A stretch of 64,000 bases of DNA, taken from contig NZ_FNEV01000004.1 of NCBI RefSeq assembly GCF_900100295.1, positions 186,001-250,000 of the forward strand. The letters are read 5' to 3'. Source of the DNA: Salimicrobium halophilum. Lineage in GTDB: Bacteria; Bacillota; Bacilli; Bacillales; Halobacillaceae. The translations under genes and the position numbers were made by a program. The notes below the pieces were generated by a model that was not told the DNA's origin, did no database searches, and saw only the letters and a list, made by a program, of their open reading frames with translations. Shown here piece after piece: positions 50,974-59,877 of this stretch. Positions within the stretch are counted from its first letter, which is position 1. Each line of letters begins with the position of its first letter.

Positions 50974-51125
50974 TCATCACCTCATCAGTAAGTATTTAAT
51001 TTCTTTAATAATTTCATACTACCACTTAACAAATCTTTAAATCAAACATCTTGATTTAAAGTGATTCATTTTATTATCAGTTTTTTGATTTTTTCGGTAA
51101 GATGAAAGAAAAGGAGGGCTTCGAT

Positions 51126-51599
51126 TTGAGTATCTATGATATTGAGGTAACGAAGGAAAATGGAGAACAGTACAAGCTCGACGAATACAAGGGCAATGTG
51201 ATGCTGATTGTAAATACAGCCACGAAATGCGGGTTGAAAGGACAATTCGATGATCTCGAAGGTCTTTATAAAAAATATAAGGATGAAGGCCTTGTGGTGC
51301 TAGGCTTCCCGAGCAACCAGTTTGCGAATCAGGAACCGGGGTCCGCCCAGGATGCAGCAGAAACATGCCGACTGACGTATGGCGTAACGTTCCCGATGCA
51401 TGAAAAGATAAAAGTGAATGGAGACGATGCGCATGAACTATTCAAGCATTTGAAGGATGAGTCGAGCGGAATGTTCGGTGGCAGCATCAAATGGAACTTC
51501 ACGAAATTCCTTGTGGACCAGAACGGAAACGTCGTCGAACGCTATGCTCCACAGACTTCCCCCCAGAAAGCCGAAGAGAAGATCAAAGAACTGATATGA
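51126..51599 (+). CDS. bsaA: Glutathione peroxidase-family (thioredoxin-type) peroxidase
   Basis: A 157-aa Gpx/BsaA-like protein that reduces peroxides. The peroxidatic Cys is in IVNTATKCGLKGQFDDLE (about 26-43), the Gln in FPSNQFANQEPG, and the Trp in IKWNFTKFLVD, so the catalytic tetrad Cys-Gln-Trp-Asn is present. There is no Sec. The resolving-Cys position reads ETCRLTYGV. Translation starts at TTG (51126) behind AAGGAGGG; the frame opens eight codons earlier. It is transcribed divergently from wrbA. Confidence 0.92.
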   Translation: MSIYDIEVTKENGEQYKLDEYKGNVMLIVNTATKCGLKGQFDDLEGLYKKYKDEGLVVLGFPSNQFANQEPGSAQDAAETCRLTYGVTFPMHEKIKVNGDDAHELFKHLKDESSGMFGGSIKWNFTKFLVDQNGNVVERYAPQTSPQKAEEKIKELI

Positions 51600-51621
51600 A
51601 GCACCATTGACCTGATCATCA

Positions 51622-51656
51622 CAAAAACCCCCGGGACATCGGGGGTTTTCTTCGTT
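51622..51656. terminator. Bidirectional terminator after the peroxidase gene
   Basis: AAAACCCCCG, a six-base loop, CGGGGGTTTTC form a 10-bp stem between convergent genes. Confidence 0.87.
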
Positions 51657-51663
51657 TCTGTCA

Positions 51664-52104
51664 TTAAGCTTTCGACCAGTCGGATTTAAGATCCACGCCT
51701 GCCGCTTCCATCGTTGTGTAAACCGGACAACGCTGATCCGTAATGCGTTGTAATTCAGCGATCCGTTCTTCTGTTTCAGATGTTTTCACTTTCGCTTCGA
51801 TCGTCACCGTCTGAAAGTAAGGACGTACGCCTTCCACACCTTTCAATCCACGCGGGTCGATGGTGCCACTGATGTCGAAATCGATGCCTTCGAGATCGAA
51901 TGCGAGTTCCTCGGCTACCATGGAAGCTACAACATTCTCACACCCGGCAAGTGCCGACAGCATCATCGTCAGCGGGTCCGGACCTGTATCTTCTCCGCCC
52001 ATATTCGGCGGCTCATCTACAACCATGGAATGCTTCCTCGTCTCCACATCCGAGCGCATCCCTTTTCCTTTTGACTCAATACGAAACGTCATTTCATCAG
52101 CCAT
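51664..52104 (-). CDS. OsmC-family peroxiredoxin-like protein
   Basis: A 146-aa protein of the OsmC/Ohr superfamily. The two redox cysteines lie in MMLSALAGCENVVASMVAEE (about 47-66) and ITDQRCPVYTTM (about 121-132); the spacing fits organic-hydroperoxide reducing members. GPDPLTMMLSAL is typical of the YhfA-like branch. Strong AGGAGGGATAAG ribosome site. Substrate peroxides not known. Confidence 0.9.
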   Translation of the reverse strand: MADEMTFRIESKGKGMRSDVETRKHSMVVDEPPNMGGEDTGPDPLTMMLSALAGCENVVASMVAEELAFDLEGIDFDISGTIDPRGLKGVEGVRPYFQTVTIEAKVKTSETEERIAELQRITDQRCPVYTTMEAAGVDLKSDWSKA

Positions 52105-52175
52105 ATCTTATCCCTCCTGTTAGTAGCCTTTCCCTGTTTTCATTCAAAACAAACAAAACTACTATGAATAATAAG

Positions 52176-53162
52176 TTATGCGATTACTTCCGGAGAAGGC
52201 TTACCGAACATGTACCCCTGAAACAGCTGATACCCTTCCTTCTTAAGCCATTCAAAGTCTTCCTCTTCCTCGATCCCTTCAGCCAGCGGTACAGCCCGGT
52301 CTTTTCTGGCTTGCGTCAGGAACTGTTTAGCAACCTTCTGCTTGGACTCATCATCAGCTACCCCTTGCACATACTTCATATCAAGCTTCATGTAATTAGG
52401 TTTGATATCCTGAAGCATGGTCATCGTACTGAACCCTTCCCCGACATCATCAAGGGCATACTGGAACCCTTTGGATCTATAATAATTCAGAATGCTCTTC
52501 AGATGTTCCACGTCTTTCACCTGTTCCGTCTCGACCACTTCAAACACGAGCTGTCTTGGATCTACCGAAAGTTGAGTAGCGAGTGCCGTCGTCGAGCGCA
52601 GGCAGAACTCCGGATTGTATATCGAAGTAGGGATGAAATTGATGAAGGCAAGCTTGTCTTTCAAATTGACCGAATGTCTCACAGCGGTCATACGACACAG
52701 GCGGTCCAGAGCATAGAGACGCCCTCTCTCCTTAGCTGCACCGAAAATCTCTCCCGGAAAAATCGTTTCTCCTTCTTCGTTGTAGAACCTTGCAAGCATC
52801 TCGTAGGCGTATACATCGCCATTATCTGTCACGATCGGCTGATAGTGACAAGTGACTAAGCGTTTCTTGATGACGTCATCAATCCACTTATGTTCCGAAA
52901 GATCATAGATGCCTTCAATTACATCCCAGTCTTTATCAGGAACTTTATAAAAGATCTGAGTACGATCCAGATGATCTCCACTAAAGTCAGCGAAATCCAC
53001 GGCATCCGCTTCCTCCATACGTAATATGTATTCCTCACTGTTCTGCTGAATGTCTTCCGCTTGGATAAATGACATAAGACTTGGCATCGCGGTCATATTC
53101 CCTTCCCCTGTCACCTTCACATCCACAATCAGGTTCCCGACAATACAGTTGTTACATCCCAT
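52176..53162 (-). CDS. EAL-domain c-di-GMP phosphodiesterase
   Basis: A 328-aa protein with an N-terminal region of about 90 residues (CNNC at 3-6) and an EAL domain (about 95-325). The signature reads YEMLARF (Glu121), an EML variant of EAL. Other catalytic positions are kept: Asn in FINFIPTS, Glu in FEVVETEQV, the Asp pair in ALDDVGEGFS, Lys in MKLDMKYV, Glu in LAEGIEEEED, Gln in LFQGYMFGKP. It should hydrolyse c-di-GMP. No membrane helix. Ribosome site AAGGGGAG. Confidence 0.9.
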   Translation of the reverse strand: MGCNNCIVGNLIVDVKVTGEGNMTAMPSLMSFIQAEDIQQNSEEYILRMEEADAVDFADFSGDHLDRTQIFYKVPDKDWDVIEGIYDLSEHKWIDDVIKKRLVTCHYQPIVTDNGDVYAYEMLARFYNEEGETIFPGEIFGAAKERGRLYALDRLCRMTAVRHSVNLKDKLAFINFIPTSIYNPEFCLRSTTALATQLSVDPRQLVFEVVETEQVKDVEHLKSILNYYRSKGFQYALDDVGEGFSTMTMLQDIKPNYMKLDMKYVQGVADDESKQKVAKQFLTQARKDRAVPLAEGIEEEEDFEWLKKEGYQLFQGYMFGKPSPEVIA

Positions 53163-53333
53163 GCTTTTTTCTCCCCTTCTTCATATACTATCTCTTTCTT
53201 TTCAAGCTGCCCTGAACTTTATAAATACGGTTAATAGTTTTACATAATTACCATCAGTAACAATATACCATTACTTTTTCCCTAAAAAGTTACGCCCAAA
53301 CCTTATTTTTCATAAGAACGTGCCCCGGTTAAG

Positions 53334-53360
53334 AAAAAAGACCCGCTCAAAGCAGGTCCT
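53334..53360 (-). terminator. Terminator downstream of lctP
   Basis: Minus strand: GACCTGCT-TTG-AGCGGGTC pairs over 8 bp with one G-U, followed by TTTTTTCTT. It is about 110 bp past the lactate permease stop. The rest of the 53163-53467 gap shows only AT-rich sequence and the upstream region of the EAL gene. Confidence 0.75.
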
Positions 53361-53467
53361 GAATTGAAATATTGTTCAATTACTCTTCATTTCTCCCATT
53401 TTCCGTTTCCTTACTAAAATGTCCACGTCCTTCTATTTAATATCGGATAATAGAATCATCCCTTTAG

Positions 53468-55042
53468 TCACCCGAAAATGATTATGGCGATAACTCCGAC
53501 AGCTGCTCCGTACCAGAGAGCCGGGGTGACCGTTTTCCGGATGATGTCCCCTTCTTTGCCGGAAAGTCCGACGACTGTACCCGCCGCCACCACATTGTGC
53601 ACACAGATCATGTTACCGGCAGAAGATCCGAGGAGCTGCAAAGCAAGCACCGTTTGGATGCTAAGCCCGGTATTCTCAGCGATGTTGTACTGAACCGGGG
53701 AGAAGGTCAGGGTAGATACCGTAGCACTCCCAGTGATGAATGAACCGATTTCCCCGAGAAATGGAGCGACGAACAACCACATGAAACCGAGGTTTTCAGA
53801 AAGGATCGTTGCGATATATTGAGGCATGCTCACAAGATCTGCGGTGTTGATTCCGGAGTTAGCAAATACTTGAACAAGCGCTAAGGTGGCAAGTAAAGCA
53901 AGTCCGGCATCTTTCATGGAGATGATGGATTCTTTGGAAGCCTCCATAAAGTAACGCAGAGGTTTACGCTGGATCCAGACAGAAAGGATCGTTGCAAGAA
54001 TGAGTACGGCCCCCGGAGAATAGAGGACCTGCCACTCAGAAGTGATACCCTCTACGCCGAGCACATTGTTCCATGTCCCGTCTATCCAGGTGAGCGCAGC
54101 TTCTTTCACGAAAGGCACAATTCTCGTAAGCAGTAATAGAAGAACGATGATGGCATACGGAGCCCAGGCAGATATCAGCGGCATATCGGATGTCGTCTCT
54201 TCCTCCTGGGATGTCTTCGCACCCGTCCAGGCTTTTTCCGGCAGCAGCCATCCTTTTTTCGCGGTTACCGACGCGACGAACAGCCCGGTGAGCCCAGCCA
54301 GAATAGCGACGAACTCAAAACCGAACAGGTTCGCATACAATAGAGCTGAAGCCGTATAGGTGACACCTGTCATCAGTGCCCACGGAAGCATTTCTATAAT
54401 GTCTTTCGCCCGCTTCTCTTTCCCGAAAAACAGAACGAGCAGTACAACGAGAACCAATGGAATGAACGAACCGACGAACATATCGATCTGTGTTACACGT
54501 ACAGCGACTTCGTTATAAAAAGCAGTTCCCGCTTCCGGCAGGTTCCCGAGACCGACCTGTATAGGCGTACCTACCGCCCCGAACGGTACAGCCGTGCTAT
54601 CAGCAACGAGCGCGAGAGTCGCAGCAGCAAGAGGTGTGAAACCGAGAGCGACCAGCAAAGGACCTGTAACCGCTGCAGGAGTACCGAACCCGGCCGCCCC
54701 TTCGAGCAATGAACCGAAAAGAAACGCAACGATCACCGCCTGGACTCTCATATCCGGAGAAATATTGCGGAAGCCCTGATTGATCCTGTCCACGGCTCCG
54801 GTTCTTCTGAGCGTGTTCAGAAGTACGATCGCACCAAAAAGAATGAAAAGAATCGTCAAAGTTTTATGCGCACCTTCAAGAATCGAAGCGCCGATCACCC
54901 TTTCTTTCATCCCCCATACGATGTAAGCGAGCAGAATCACGAGAAATGCGCTGAACGTCATCCCTTTTTTAGCGGGCATGCGAAGTACCACGAGAAATAA
55001 GAATGGAAAAATGATAGCAGCAGAAGCAGTCAGCAAAAGCAT
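53468..55042 (-). CDS. lctP: L-lactate permease
   Basis: A 524-aa secondary transporter with about 12-14 helices. The family stretch [21 protein letters not shown] (about 99-119, shown in part) and [18 protein letters not shown] are diagnostic of LctP/LldP; the C-terminal [20 protein letters not shown] and [20 protein letters not shown] are also conserved. It moves lactate with protons. A near-perfect Rex box lies about 60 bp upstream. Ribosome site GGGGGTAAC. No lactate dehydrogenase gene is next to it. Confidence 0.93.
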   Translation of the reverse strand: MLLLTASAAIIFPFLFLVVLRMPAKKGMTFSAFLVILLAYIVWGMKERVIGASILEGAHKTLTILFILFGAIVLLNTLRRTGAVDRINQGFRNISPDMRVQAVIVAFLFGSLLEGAAGFGTPAAVTGPLLVALGFTPLAAATLALVADSTAVPFGAVGTPIQVGLGNLPEAGTAFYNEVAVRVTQIDMFVGSFIPLVLVVLLVLFFGKEKRAKDIIEMLPWALMTGVTYTASALLYANLFGFEFVAILAGLTGLFVASVTAKKGWLLPEKAWTGAKTSQEEETTSDMPLISAWAPYAIIVLLLLLTRIVPFVKEAALTWIDGTWNNVLGVEGITSEWQVLYSPGAVLILATILSVWIQRKPLRYFMEASKESIISMKDAGLALLATLALVQVFANSGINTADLVSMPQYIATILSENLGFMWLFVAPFLGEIGSFITGSATVSTLTFSPVQYNIAENTGLSIQTVLALQLLGSSAGNMICVHNVVAAGTVVGLSGKEGDIIRKTVTPALWYGAAVGVIAIIIFG

Positions 55043-55101
55043 GATGTTACCCCCTTTGATCTACTTTTATAGTAACCGTTCGCCAGGCATGTTACAATAC
55101 A

Positions 55102-55121
55102 TTTGTGAAGTATTTCACAAA
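55102..55121. promoter_or_regulatory. Rex operator upstream of lctP
   Basis: TTTGTGAA-N4-TTCACAAA is a perfect dyad matching the Gram-positive Rex consensus (TTGTGAA-N4-TTCACAA). It overlaps the likely lctP promoter (a TATTGT -10 on the minus strand at 55093-55098), so Rex bound at high NAD+/NADH would repress lactate permease. Confidence 0.88.
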
Positions 55122-55163
55122 TAATTCATCAGTCACCTTTCTTTACTAACACACCATTATAGA

Positions 55164-55178
55164 TTATAATAATTTTAA
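55164..55178. promoter_or_regulatory. PerR box upstream of the PfeT-type ATPase
   Basis: TTATAAT-A-ATTTTAA differs from the PerR consensus (TTATAATNATTATAA) at one base and lies 39 bp ahead of the ATG of the metal ATPase. B. subtilis pfeT (zosA) is PerR-regulated, so site and gene match. Confidence 0.8.
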
Positions 55179-55216
55179 TCTGAAAACTGTTTTAAAAAGA
55201 TAGGAGGTTGTTTCCG

Positions 55217-57073
55217 ATGAATAAATTCCTCAAGCAGAAGGAAACCGTATTCGCTCTGATCGGCGGTCTATTTCTGCTGCTCGCCATAAGTATCTGGCAG
55301 GTAAGCGAAAGTCTCGCAATCTTCTTTTATATTCTTTCCTATATCACGGCGGGGTACTATAAAGCGAAAGAAGGGGTCCTCGACCTCTATCAAGATCGCT
55401 CCCTGAACGTGGAGATTCTCATGATTTTAGCCGCTGTCGGTGCAGCTGTCATCGGACACTGGGGGGAAGGCGCCGTACTTATTTTCATCTTCTCGATCAG
55501 CGGGGCGATGGAAACGTACTCGCTCGAAAAAAGTGAAAAAGACTTGTCCCGTCTTATCACTCTCGCCCCGGAAGAAGCACTGTTGCAGAATGACGATGGT
55601 ACCACGGAGCAGATTCCGGTGTCCGAACTACAGGAAGGGATGAAACTCCTAGTGAAAAACGGGGAACGTGTGCCGGCGGATGGTACGGTAACAAGCGGTC
55701 ACTCCTCTATCGACGAATCCTCGATCACCGGCGAGCCGATCCCTGTGGAAAAAACAGAAGGGGACGACGTGTTCAATGGGACGATCAACGGCAGCGGTAC
55801 CTTTCTGATGACCGTCACCAAAAAAGATGAAGATTCCCTGTTCCGCAAAATGATCAGGCTTGTCGAAGAGGCGAAACAGAACCGCCCTCCTTCGCAGCAA
55901 CTGATTGAAAAGATCGAAGGTCCTTACGTCGTCGGTGTCCTCATCGTAGTAGGTCTTATGCTCCTGAGCCCACTCGTGCTCGACCTTTCTTTCGAGACCG
56001 TCTTTTACCGGGCCATGGTCCTTCTCGTCGTTGCATCCCCATGTGCCGTAGTAGCCTCCATCATGCCCGCTTTGCTTGCCGGGATGAGCACCGGAGCAAG
56101 AAAAGGCGTCCTTATGAAGGGAGGCACCTACCTGGAAGTGCTCACCCGTGCGGAGGCGGTAGCTTTCGATAAAACTGGAACCATCACCAAAGGGGAACCG
56201 GTCGTCACCGATTTCTATGTTATCGACGAAAACGAAGAAGAACGCCTACTTAGCGGCATCGTTTCCGTGGAAAGTCAATCGAGTCATCCGCTGGCGACTG
56301 CGATTGTATCGTACGGCCGGGAGCGAGGAATAAAAAACGGAGAAACAGTCATTGAAACAGAAGCGAAAGTCGGCCTCGGGGTCATTGCGCGTACAGATAA
56401 GCACCATTACCGCATTGGAAATGCAAGATTCATGAACGATATACCTGCTCAACTTGAAGAGCGACGAGCAGAATGGCAACAGGAGGGGAAAACCGTCATG
56501 CTTCTTGAAAGGGATGAACGGACCCTCGGGATCATTGCTGTCAAAGATGAAATCAGAGAAGAAGCCAAGCAGTTGATACAGGCCTTGAACCGAAGAGGGA
56601 CAGAAACGATCATGATCACCGGAGACAACGAAGCGACGGCCGCATCCATAAGCCGTGAAGCCGGTCTTACCTCCTGGGTATCAGAATGTATGCCCGAGCA
56701 AAAAGTGAAAGAGGTCGAAAAGTTGAAAGAAAAACACGAGACGGTCGTCATGGTCGGAGACGGGGTCAATGATGCACCGGCGATGGCCAGAGCGGATGTG
56801 GGCATAGCCATGGGGTCCGGTACCGATGCAGCCATCGAGTCATCCGATATCGTACTGATCGACAGTGATCTTAAACAGATTGATCTCTCTTTCCGGTTGT
56901 CCACCCGCCTTCGGAAAATTATGATGCAAAATCTCGTTTTCTCGGTAGCCGTCATCCTTTTGCTCATCGTCGCCAATTTCATGCAGAACCTGAATCTTCC
57001 ATTTGCTGTAATCGGCCACGAAGGAAGTACCATCCTCGTTATCCTCAATGGATTGAGGATGTTGAAAGAATAG
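55217..57073 (+). CDS. pfeT: P1B-4-type heavy-metal ATPase (PfeT-like Fe(II) exporter)
   Basis: A 618-aa P-type ATPase. There is no N-terminal HMA metal domain. Order: helices, actuator motif TGEPIPVEKTEGD (about 177-189), metal site in TM6 as SPCAVVAS (P1B-4 type SPC, not CPC), phosphorylation motif DKTGTITK (Asp about 320), P-domain hinge VMVGDGVNDAPAMARAD, and TM8 HEGSTILVILNGLRML; SPC plus HEGST defines the P1B-4 group that exports Fe(II)/Co(II). Start is ATG at 55217 (AGGAGG 9 nt ahead); the frame opens three codons earlier. Controlled by a PerR box, as in B. subtilis. The gene ends in its own terminator. Confidence 0.92.
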   Translation: MNKFLKQKETVFALIGGLFLLLAISIWQVSESLAIFFYILSYITAGYYKAKEGVLDLYQDRSLNVEILMILAAVGAAVIGHWGEGAVLIFIFSISGAMETYSLEKSEKDLSRLITLAPEEALLQNDDGTTEQIPVSELQEGMKLLVKNGERVPADGTVTSGHSSIDESSITGEPIPVEKTEGDDVFNGTINGSGTFLMTVTKKDEDSLFRKMIRLVEEAKQNRPPSQQLIEKIEGPYVVGVLIVVGLMLLSPLVLDLSFETVFYRAMVLLVVASPCAVVASIMPALLAGMSTGARKGVLMKGGTYLEVLTRAEAVAFDKTGTITKGEPVVTDFYVIDENEEERLLSGIVSVESQSSHPLATAIVSYGRERGIKNGETVIETEAKVGLGVIARTDKHHYRIGNARFMNDIPAQLEERRAEWQQEGKTVMLLERDERTLGIIAVKDEIREEAKQLIQALNRRGTETIMITGDNEATAASISREAGLTSWVSECMPEQKVKEVEKLKEKHETVVMVGDGVNDAPAMARADVGIAMGSGTDAAIESSDIVLIDSDLKQIDLSFRLSTRLRKIMMQNLVFSVAVILLLIVANFMQNLNLPFAVIGHEGSTILVILNGLRMLKE

Positions 57074-57076
57074 AAA

Positions 57077-57114
57077 GGAAAGCCGCCTGTACCATACAGG
57101 ACGGCTTTCTTTTT
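57077..57114. terminator. Terminator after pfeT
   Basis: AAAGCCGCCTGT-ACCAT-ACAGGACGGCTTT forms a stem of about 11 pairs with one mismatch, followed by CTTTTTT; shared with the convergent CBS-domain gene. Confidence 0.87.
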
Positions 57115-57816
57115 TCAGGATTCATCAATGATATGGTGGGGCGTAATGATGCCGAGTAACTCTTCGTCTGTACGTCCACGTTCCGTTATGAGGATGGCCT
57201 CGAGCCTGTAGTTCTTATCGGGATTTCCTTTCATCATATCCATCGCCTGGTGAACGGTGGTTTTACTACTGATGAACTTGACGTAATCCCTTCTCACTTC
57301 CACTGCCAGTACCTCTCCGATTGTCGTACCGTTCAGGTTCACATGATTCCTGTCGATATGAGTCGCGAGCCACTGTGTAATTCCACGTGGGGTAAGCAGG
57401 CCTTTGAATCCTTCCCTTCCGTACACCGGAAACTGGGAGAACTCTTTTTCTTTCACAATATCTAACAGAGAAGCGAGAGAATCATCAAGATGAAACGTCT
57501 TGACCGGCTTCTCGAATGCCGGAATCACGAGTTTCGGCCTCGTAATCTCTTCTTCTATATATAAAATGTGGTCCACTGTCTTCGCATGGGGCTCGGCAAT
57601 CACGTAATTCGGCGTGACGCGATTATGGACGATAGCATTCCTTAATTCGGCAAACTCCAAAAGATCGTTCTGGAATCGCTTGATGACAGCATTCCGCTTA
57701 CTGAAATAGTTGACGAGTGAAGCGAAAGGAATATAGTCATCCCCTTCTTTCCACCTGTTCAACTGCTGATCGATCCGGTTATATGCACTCAAGAATGTGT
57801 CTGCACCTCTCCCCAT
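57115..57816 (-). CDS. CBS-pair protein with N-terminal HEPN-like helical region
   Basis: A 233-aa protein. The N-terminal part (about 1-80) is all-helical and ends in DLLEFAELRNAIVHNR, a good match to the Rx4-6H signature of HEPN RNases (R59, N60, H64). Two CBS motifs follow (about 88-150 and 155-230; ...EFSQFPVYGREGFKGLLTPRG and ...EAILITERGRTDEELLGIITPHH), a pair that usually binds an adenine nucleotide. This suggests a nucleotide-sensed RNA-binding or nuclease function; only the CBS part is certain. ATG at 57816 fits GGGGGAG; an in-frame TTG five codons upstream precedes it. Confidence 0.78.
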   Translation of the reverse strand: MGRGADTFLSAYNRIDQQLNRWKEGDDYIPFASLVNYFSKRNAVIKRFQNDLLEFAELRNAIVHNRVTPNYVIAEPHAKTVDHILYIEEEITRPKLVIPAFEKPVKTFHLDDSLASLLDIVKEKEFSQFPVYGREGFKGLLTPRGITQWLATHIDRNHVNLNGTTIGEVLAVEVRRDYVKFISSKTTVHQAMDMMKGNPDKNYRLEAILITERGRTDEELLGIITPHHIIDES

Positions 57817-57854
57817 TCCAAACTCCCCCAATCAAAAATATCTCTCTTGTGAAA

Positions 57855-57884
57855 AAAGGAGGCCCCTTTCAAGGTACCTCCTTT
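57855..57884 (-). terminator. Terminator after the 38-aa membrane protein gene
   Basis: Minus strand AAAGGAGG ... CCTCCTTT with inner GTACCTT/AAGGGGC pairing, followed by TTTTTCAC. It separates this cluster from the CBS gene. Confidence 0.75.
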
Positions 57885-57889
57885 ATCTC

Positions 57890-58006
57890 TTATTTTTTCT
57901 GAAAATAGTCCATAAATGCTGCGAGGATCTCCACGCTCTGATAGAAAAATACACTGAGAGCCGTCGCAGAAAACATAGCGATCATCAGAATTCTCATTAC
58001 CAACAT
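57890..58006 (-). CDS. Small membrane protein, 38 aa
   Basis: MLVMRILMIAMFSATALSVF is a single hydrophobic helix, followed by FYQSVEILAAFMDYFQKK. It begins behind AGGAGGTGAAC and stops six bases before a terminator. Too short for family recognition, but ribosome site, helix and terminator argue for a real gene at the end of the cluster. Confidence 0.68.
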   Translation of the reverse strand: MLVMRILMIAMFSATALSVFFYQSVEILAAFMDYFQKK

Positions 58007-58032
58007 TCCCGTTCACCTCCTGTTCCATAAGA

Positions 58033-58338
58033 TTATGCACACTTATGGAAAACAGGCAGGTAGCCTCCTTCGTAAAAAACCGTGGTCAAATGGGATAACC
58101 GTCTGGTAATGACGAGGATAGCTACGAAAATGGTACGTACTATAAGAAAGAGTGCCGAAAAGAGCAGGAATAGTTCCGTGCCAGCTAGTCCGGACGGCTC
58201 TTCCTCCGCTTCTACGGGAGAAGTAATGACGTTCTCCTGCGCCTTCAAGACTGCTCCGTGCGAATCTATCGTGCTATGAAAGCCGGAAAGACTGAGCAGT
58301 ACAAAAGTCAGAAGAACAAATAGGAATTCTTTTTTCAT
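58033..58338 (-). CDS. Small exported/membrane protein
   Basis: A 101-aa protein: N-terminal signal-like helix (FLFVLLTFVLLSLSGF, about 5-20), a polar external stretch (about 22-55), a second membrane helix (FLLFSALFLIVRTIFVAILVI, about 57-77) and a short cytosolic end. Ribosome site GAAGGGATC. Family not recognised. Confidence 0.65.
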   Translation of the reverse strand: MKKEFLFVLLTFVLLSLSGFHSTIDSHGAVLKAQENVITSPVEAEEEPSGLAGTELFLLFSALFLIVRTIFVAILVITRRLSHLTTVFYEGGYLPVFHKCA

Positions 58339-58383
58339 ACGATCCCTTCTTTACTCCTGGTGATTATTCCATTATACATTATT

Positions 58384-59136
58384 TCAAGCCTTGATATACC
58401 AATTCCATGCATTCTGATACAGGATTTTCTCGCAATCTTCCTCAGGAAAATTATCTGTGATCAACTGGATATCTTCGTTACGGAACGGTCTTGGAGCTCG
58501 AGTAGAGGGGAGATCCGTCCCGAACATGAGAGCATCCGGATTCGCCTTATGAATCTCTTTCAGGACCTCCACCACGTCAAAATCCACACGACCAAAGCCG
58601 GTGGCCTTCACCTTCACTCCACCGTCTACCAGCGGAAGAAGTACCCTGAGCCCTTCTTTCGATAAGCCTAGATGATCAAGCGAGAATGCCGGAAGGTCCC
58701 GGAGTGTGCTATGGAGCTCTGTAAGATCTCTGGCATCCACATATAACTCGGCGTGCCAGCCGACCAGATCATAAATCCTTTTGGCTGTATACGAAAGATT
58801 TTGCAATATGTCTCTGCCGCCACGCTTGATGTTGAAGCGGGCGGCACGAACGCCCTGGTGATGAAGTTCGAGAATCTCTTCATCCGATATCCCTTCAGGA
58901 AGCTGAGTGACTCCTACGAATCCAGATCCAAGCTTCTCAAGCGCCGAGGTCATATACGTCTGATCCGTCCCCTGGAAAGATCCGCTCACAACAGCTCCTC
59001 CTTCTACAGGAGCGGAAAGGGAATCCGTACGTTCCCTGTAATCCTGACACGTGAAAGGCTCCGGAAGGTATCCCTCATTTTCAACTAGAGGATATCCCGG
59101 TTCGATAATGTGAAGATGAGCATCGAAAATACGCAT
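58384..59136 (-). CDS. Amidohydrolase-type metal-dependent hydrolase
   Basis: A 250-aa TIM-barrel hydrolase of the amidohydrolase_2 group. FDAHLHII (HxH metal motif, about 4-11) is at the N-terminus; AFSLDHLGLSKEG (His) and MFGTDLPSTRAPRPF (Asp, about 208) complete the metal site. Members hydrolyse lactones or decarboxylate; the substrate is not inferable. It lies 10 bp downstream of the RNase H-like gene. Ribosome site AGGGAGGG. Confidence 0.87.
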   Translation of the reverse strand: MRIFDAHLHIIEPGYPLVENEGYLPEPFTCQDYRERTDSLSAPVEGGAVVSGSFQGTDQTYMTSALEKLGSGFVGVTQLPEGISDEEILELHHQGVRAARFNIKRGGRDILQNLSYTAKRIYDLVGWHAELYVDARDLTELHSTLRDLPAFSLDHLGLSKEGLRVLLPLVDGGVKVKATGFGRVDFDVVEVLKEIHKANPDALMFGTDLPSTRAPRPFRNEDIQLITDNFPEEDCEKILYQNAWNWYIKA

Positions 59137-59146
59137 AAGTCCCTCC

Positions 59147-59803
59147 CTATTCCAACATGACGTGACTATCTATCGTCACTCCTTCTAGCGCCTGACTGGC
59201 CAAACGATCCGCTTCCCGATTCTCTGCCCGGGGAATGTGCTCATATGTCGCCTCGAGCCCGTAGACCGCCAGCTTCGCATCGATCCGGTCCGCCCACGAG
59301 AGAAGCGTATCGTCGTAGCAAGGCCATTCTTCTTTCATCTGATTGATGACGAGCCTTGAATCACCGATGATTTGTACAGGCAGGTAACGCACGCCCAGCA
59401 TCCCCAGTTCCTGGACAGCGAGATGAAGGGCGGCATATTCCGCTTCATTGCTCGATACGAGTTCCTCCACCAGAGCGTTTTTCCTGATGCGGAAGGCCTC
59501 CCCGTCCTTTTCGTAGTAAATGGCGCAGCCGAGACCTGATTGTCTGTTCGACGCCTCGTATCCCCCGTCGAAATACACCTTTACGTTATGGGGTTCGGTT
59601 TCGACTTTCTGTATATACGTTTTCAGTTCTTTCCTCAGCCTTTCCTGACCATTGCCATCACGGAAGGTCACTTCACGGACCCGGTTCACTTTATGAAAAT
59701 CCTTCTCCAGCGCGAGAGCTTCTTCTATCTCTAGTTCCTCTGTCACACAATGGACAGACGCGCCTTTCGGAATTTTATATACATAGTTCAATGTGACTTT
59801 CAT
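59147..59803 (-). CDS. RNase HI-like protein (YpeP-type)
   Basis: A 218-aa protein. Residues 1-70 form an unusual N-terminal domain; residues 72-205 form an RNase H fold: VYFDGGYEASNRQSGLG (first Asp), SSNEAEYAALHLAVQEL (Glu), IIGDSRLVINQMKEEW (Asp) and PRAENREADRLASQAL (last Asp). All four acidic catalytic positions are present, so activity on RNA-DNA hybrids is plausible. It matches B. subtilis YpeP-like proteins. Ribosome site GGAGGTG. Confidence 0.88.
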   Translation of the reverse strand: MKVTLNYVYKIPKGASVHCVTEELEIEEALALEKDFHKVNRVREVTFRDGNGQERLRKELKTYIQKVETEPHNVKVYFDGGYEASNRQSGLGCAIYYEKDGEAFRIRKNALVEELVSSNEAEYAALHLAVQELGMLGVRYLPVQIIGDSRLVINQMKEEWPCYDDTLLSWADRIDAKLAVYGLEATYEHIPRAENREADRLASQALEGVTIDSHVMLE

Positions 59804-59877
59804 TTTACACCTCCGTCCCGGTTGCCGATATTTTGTATATACCCTTTTTACGACCGTTATAAGTAGGAGATTCCTCC

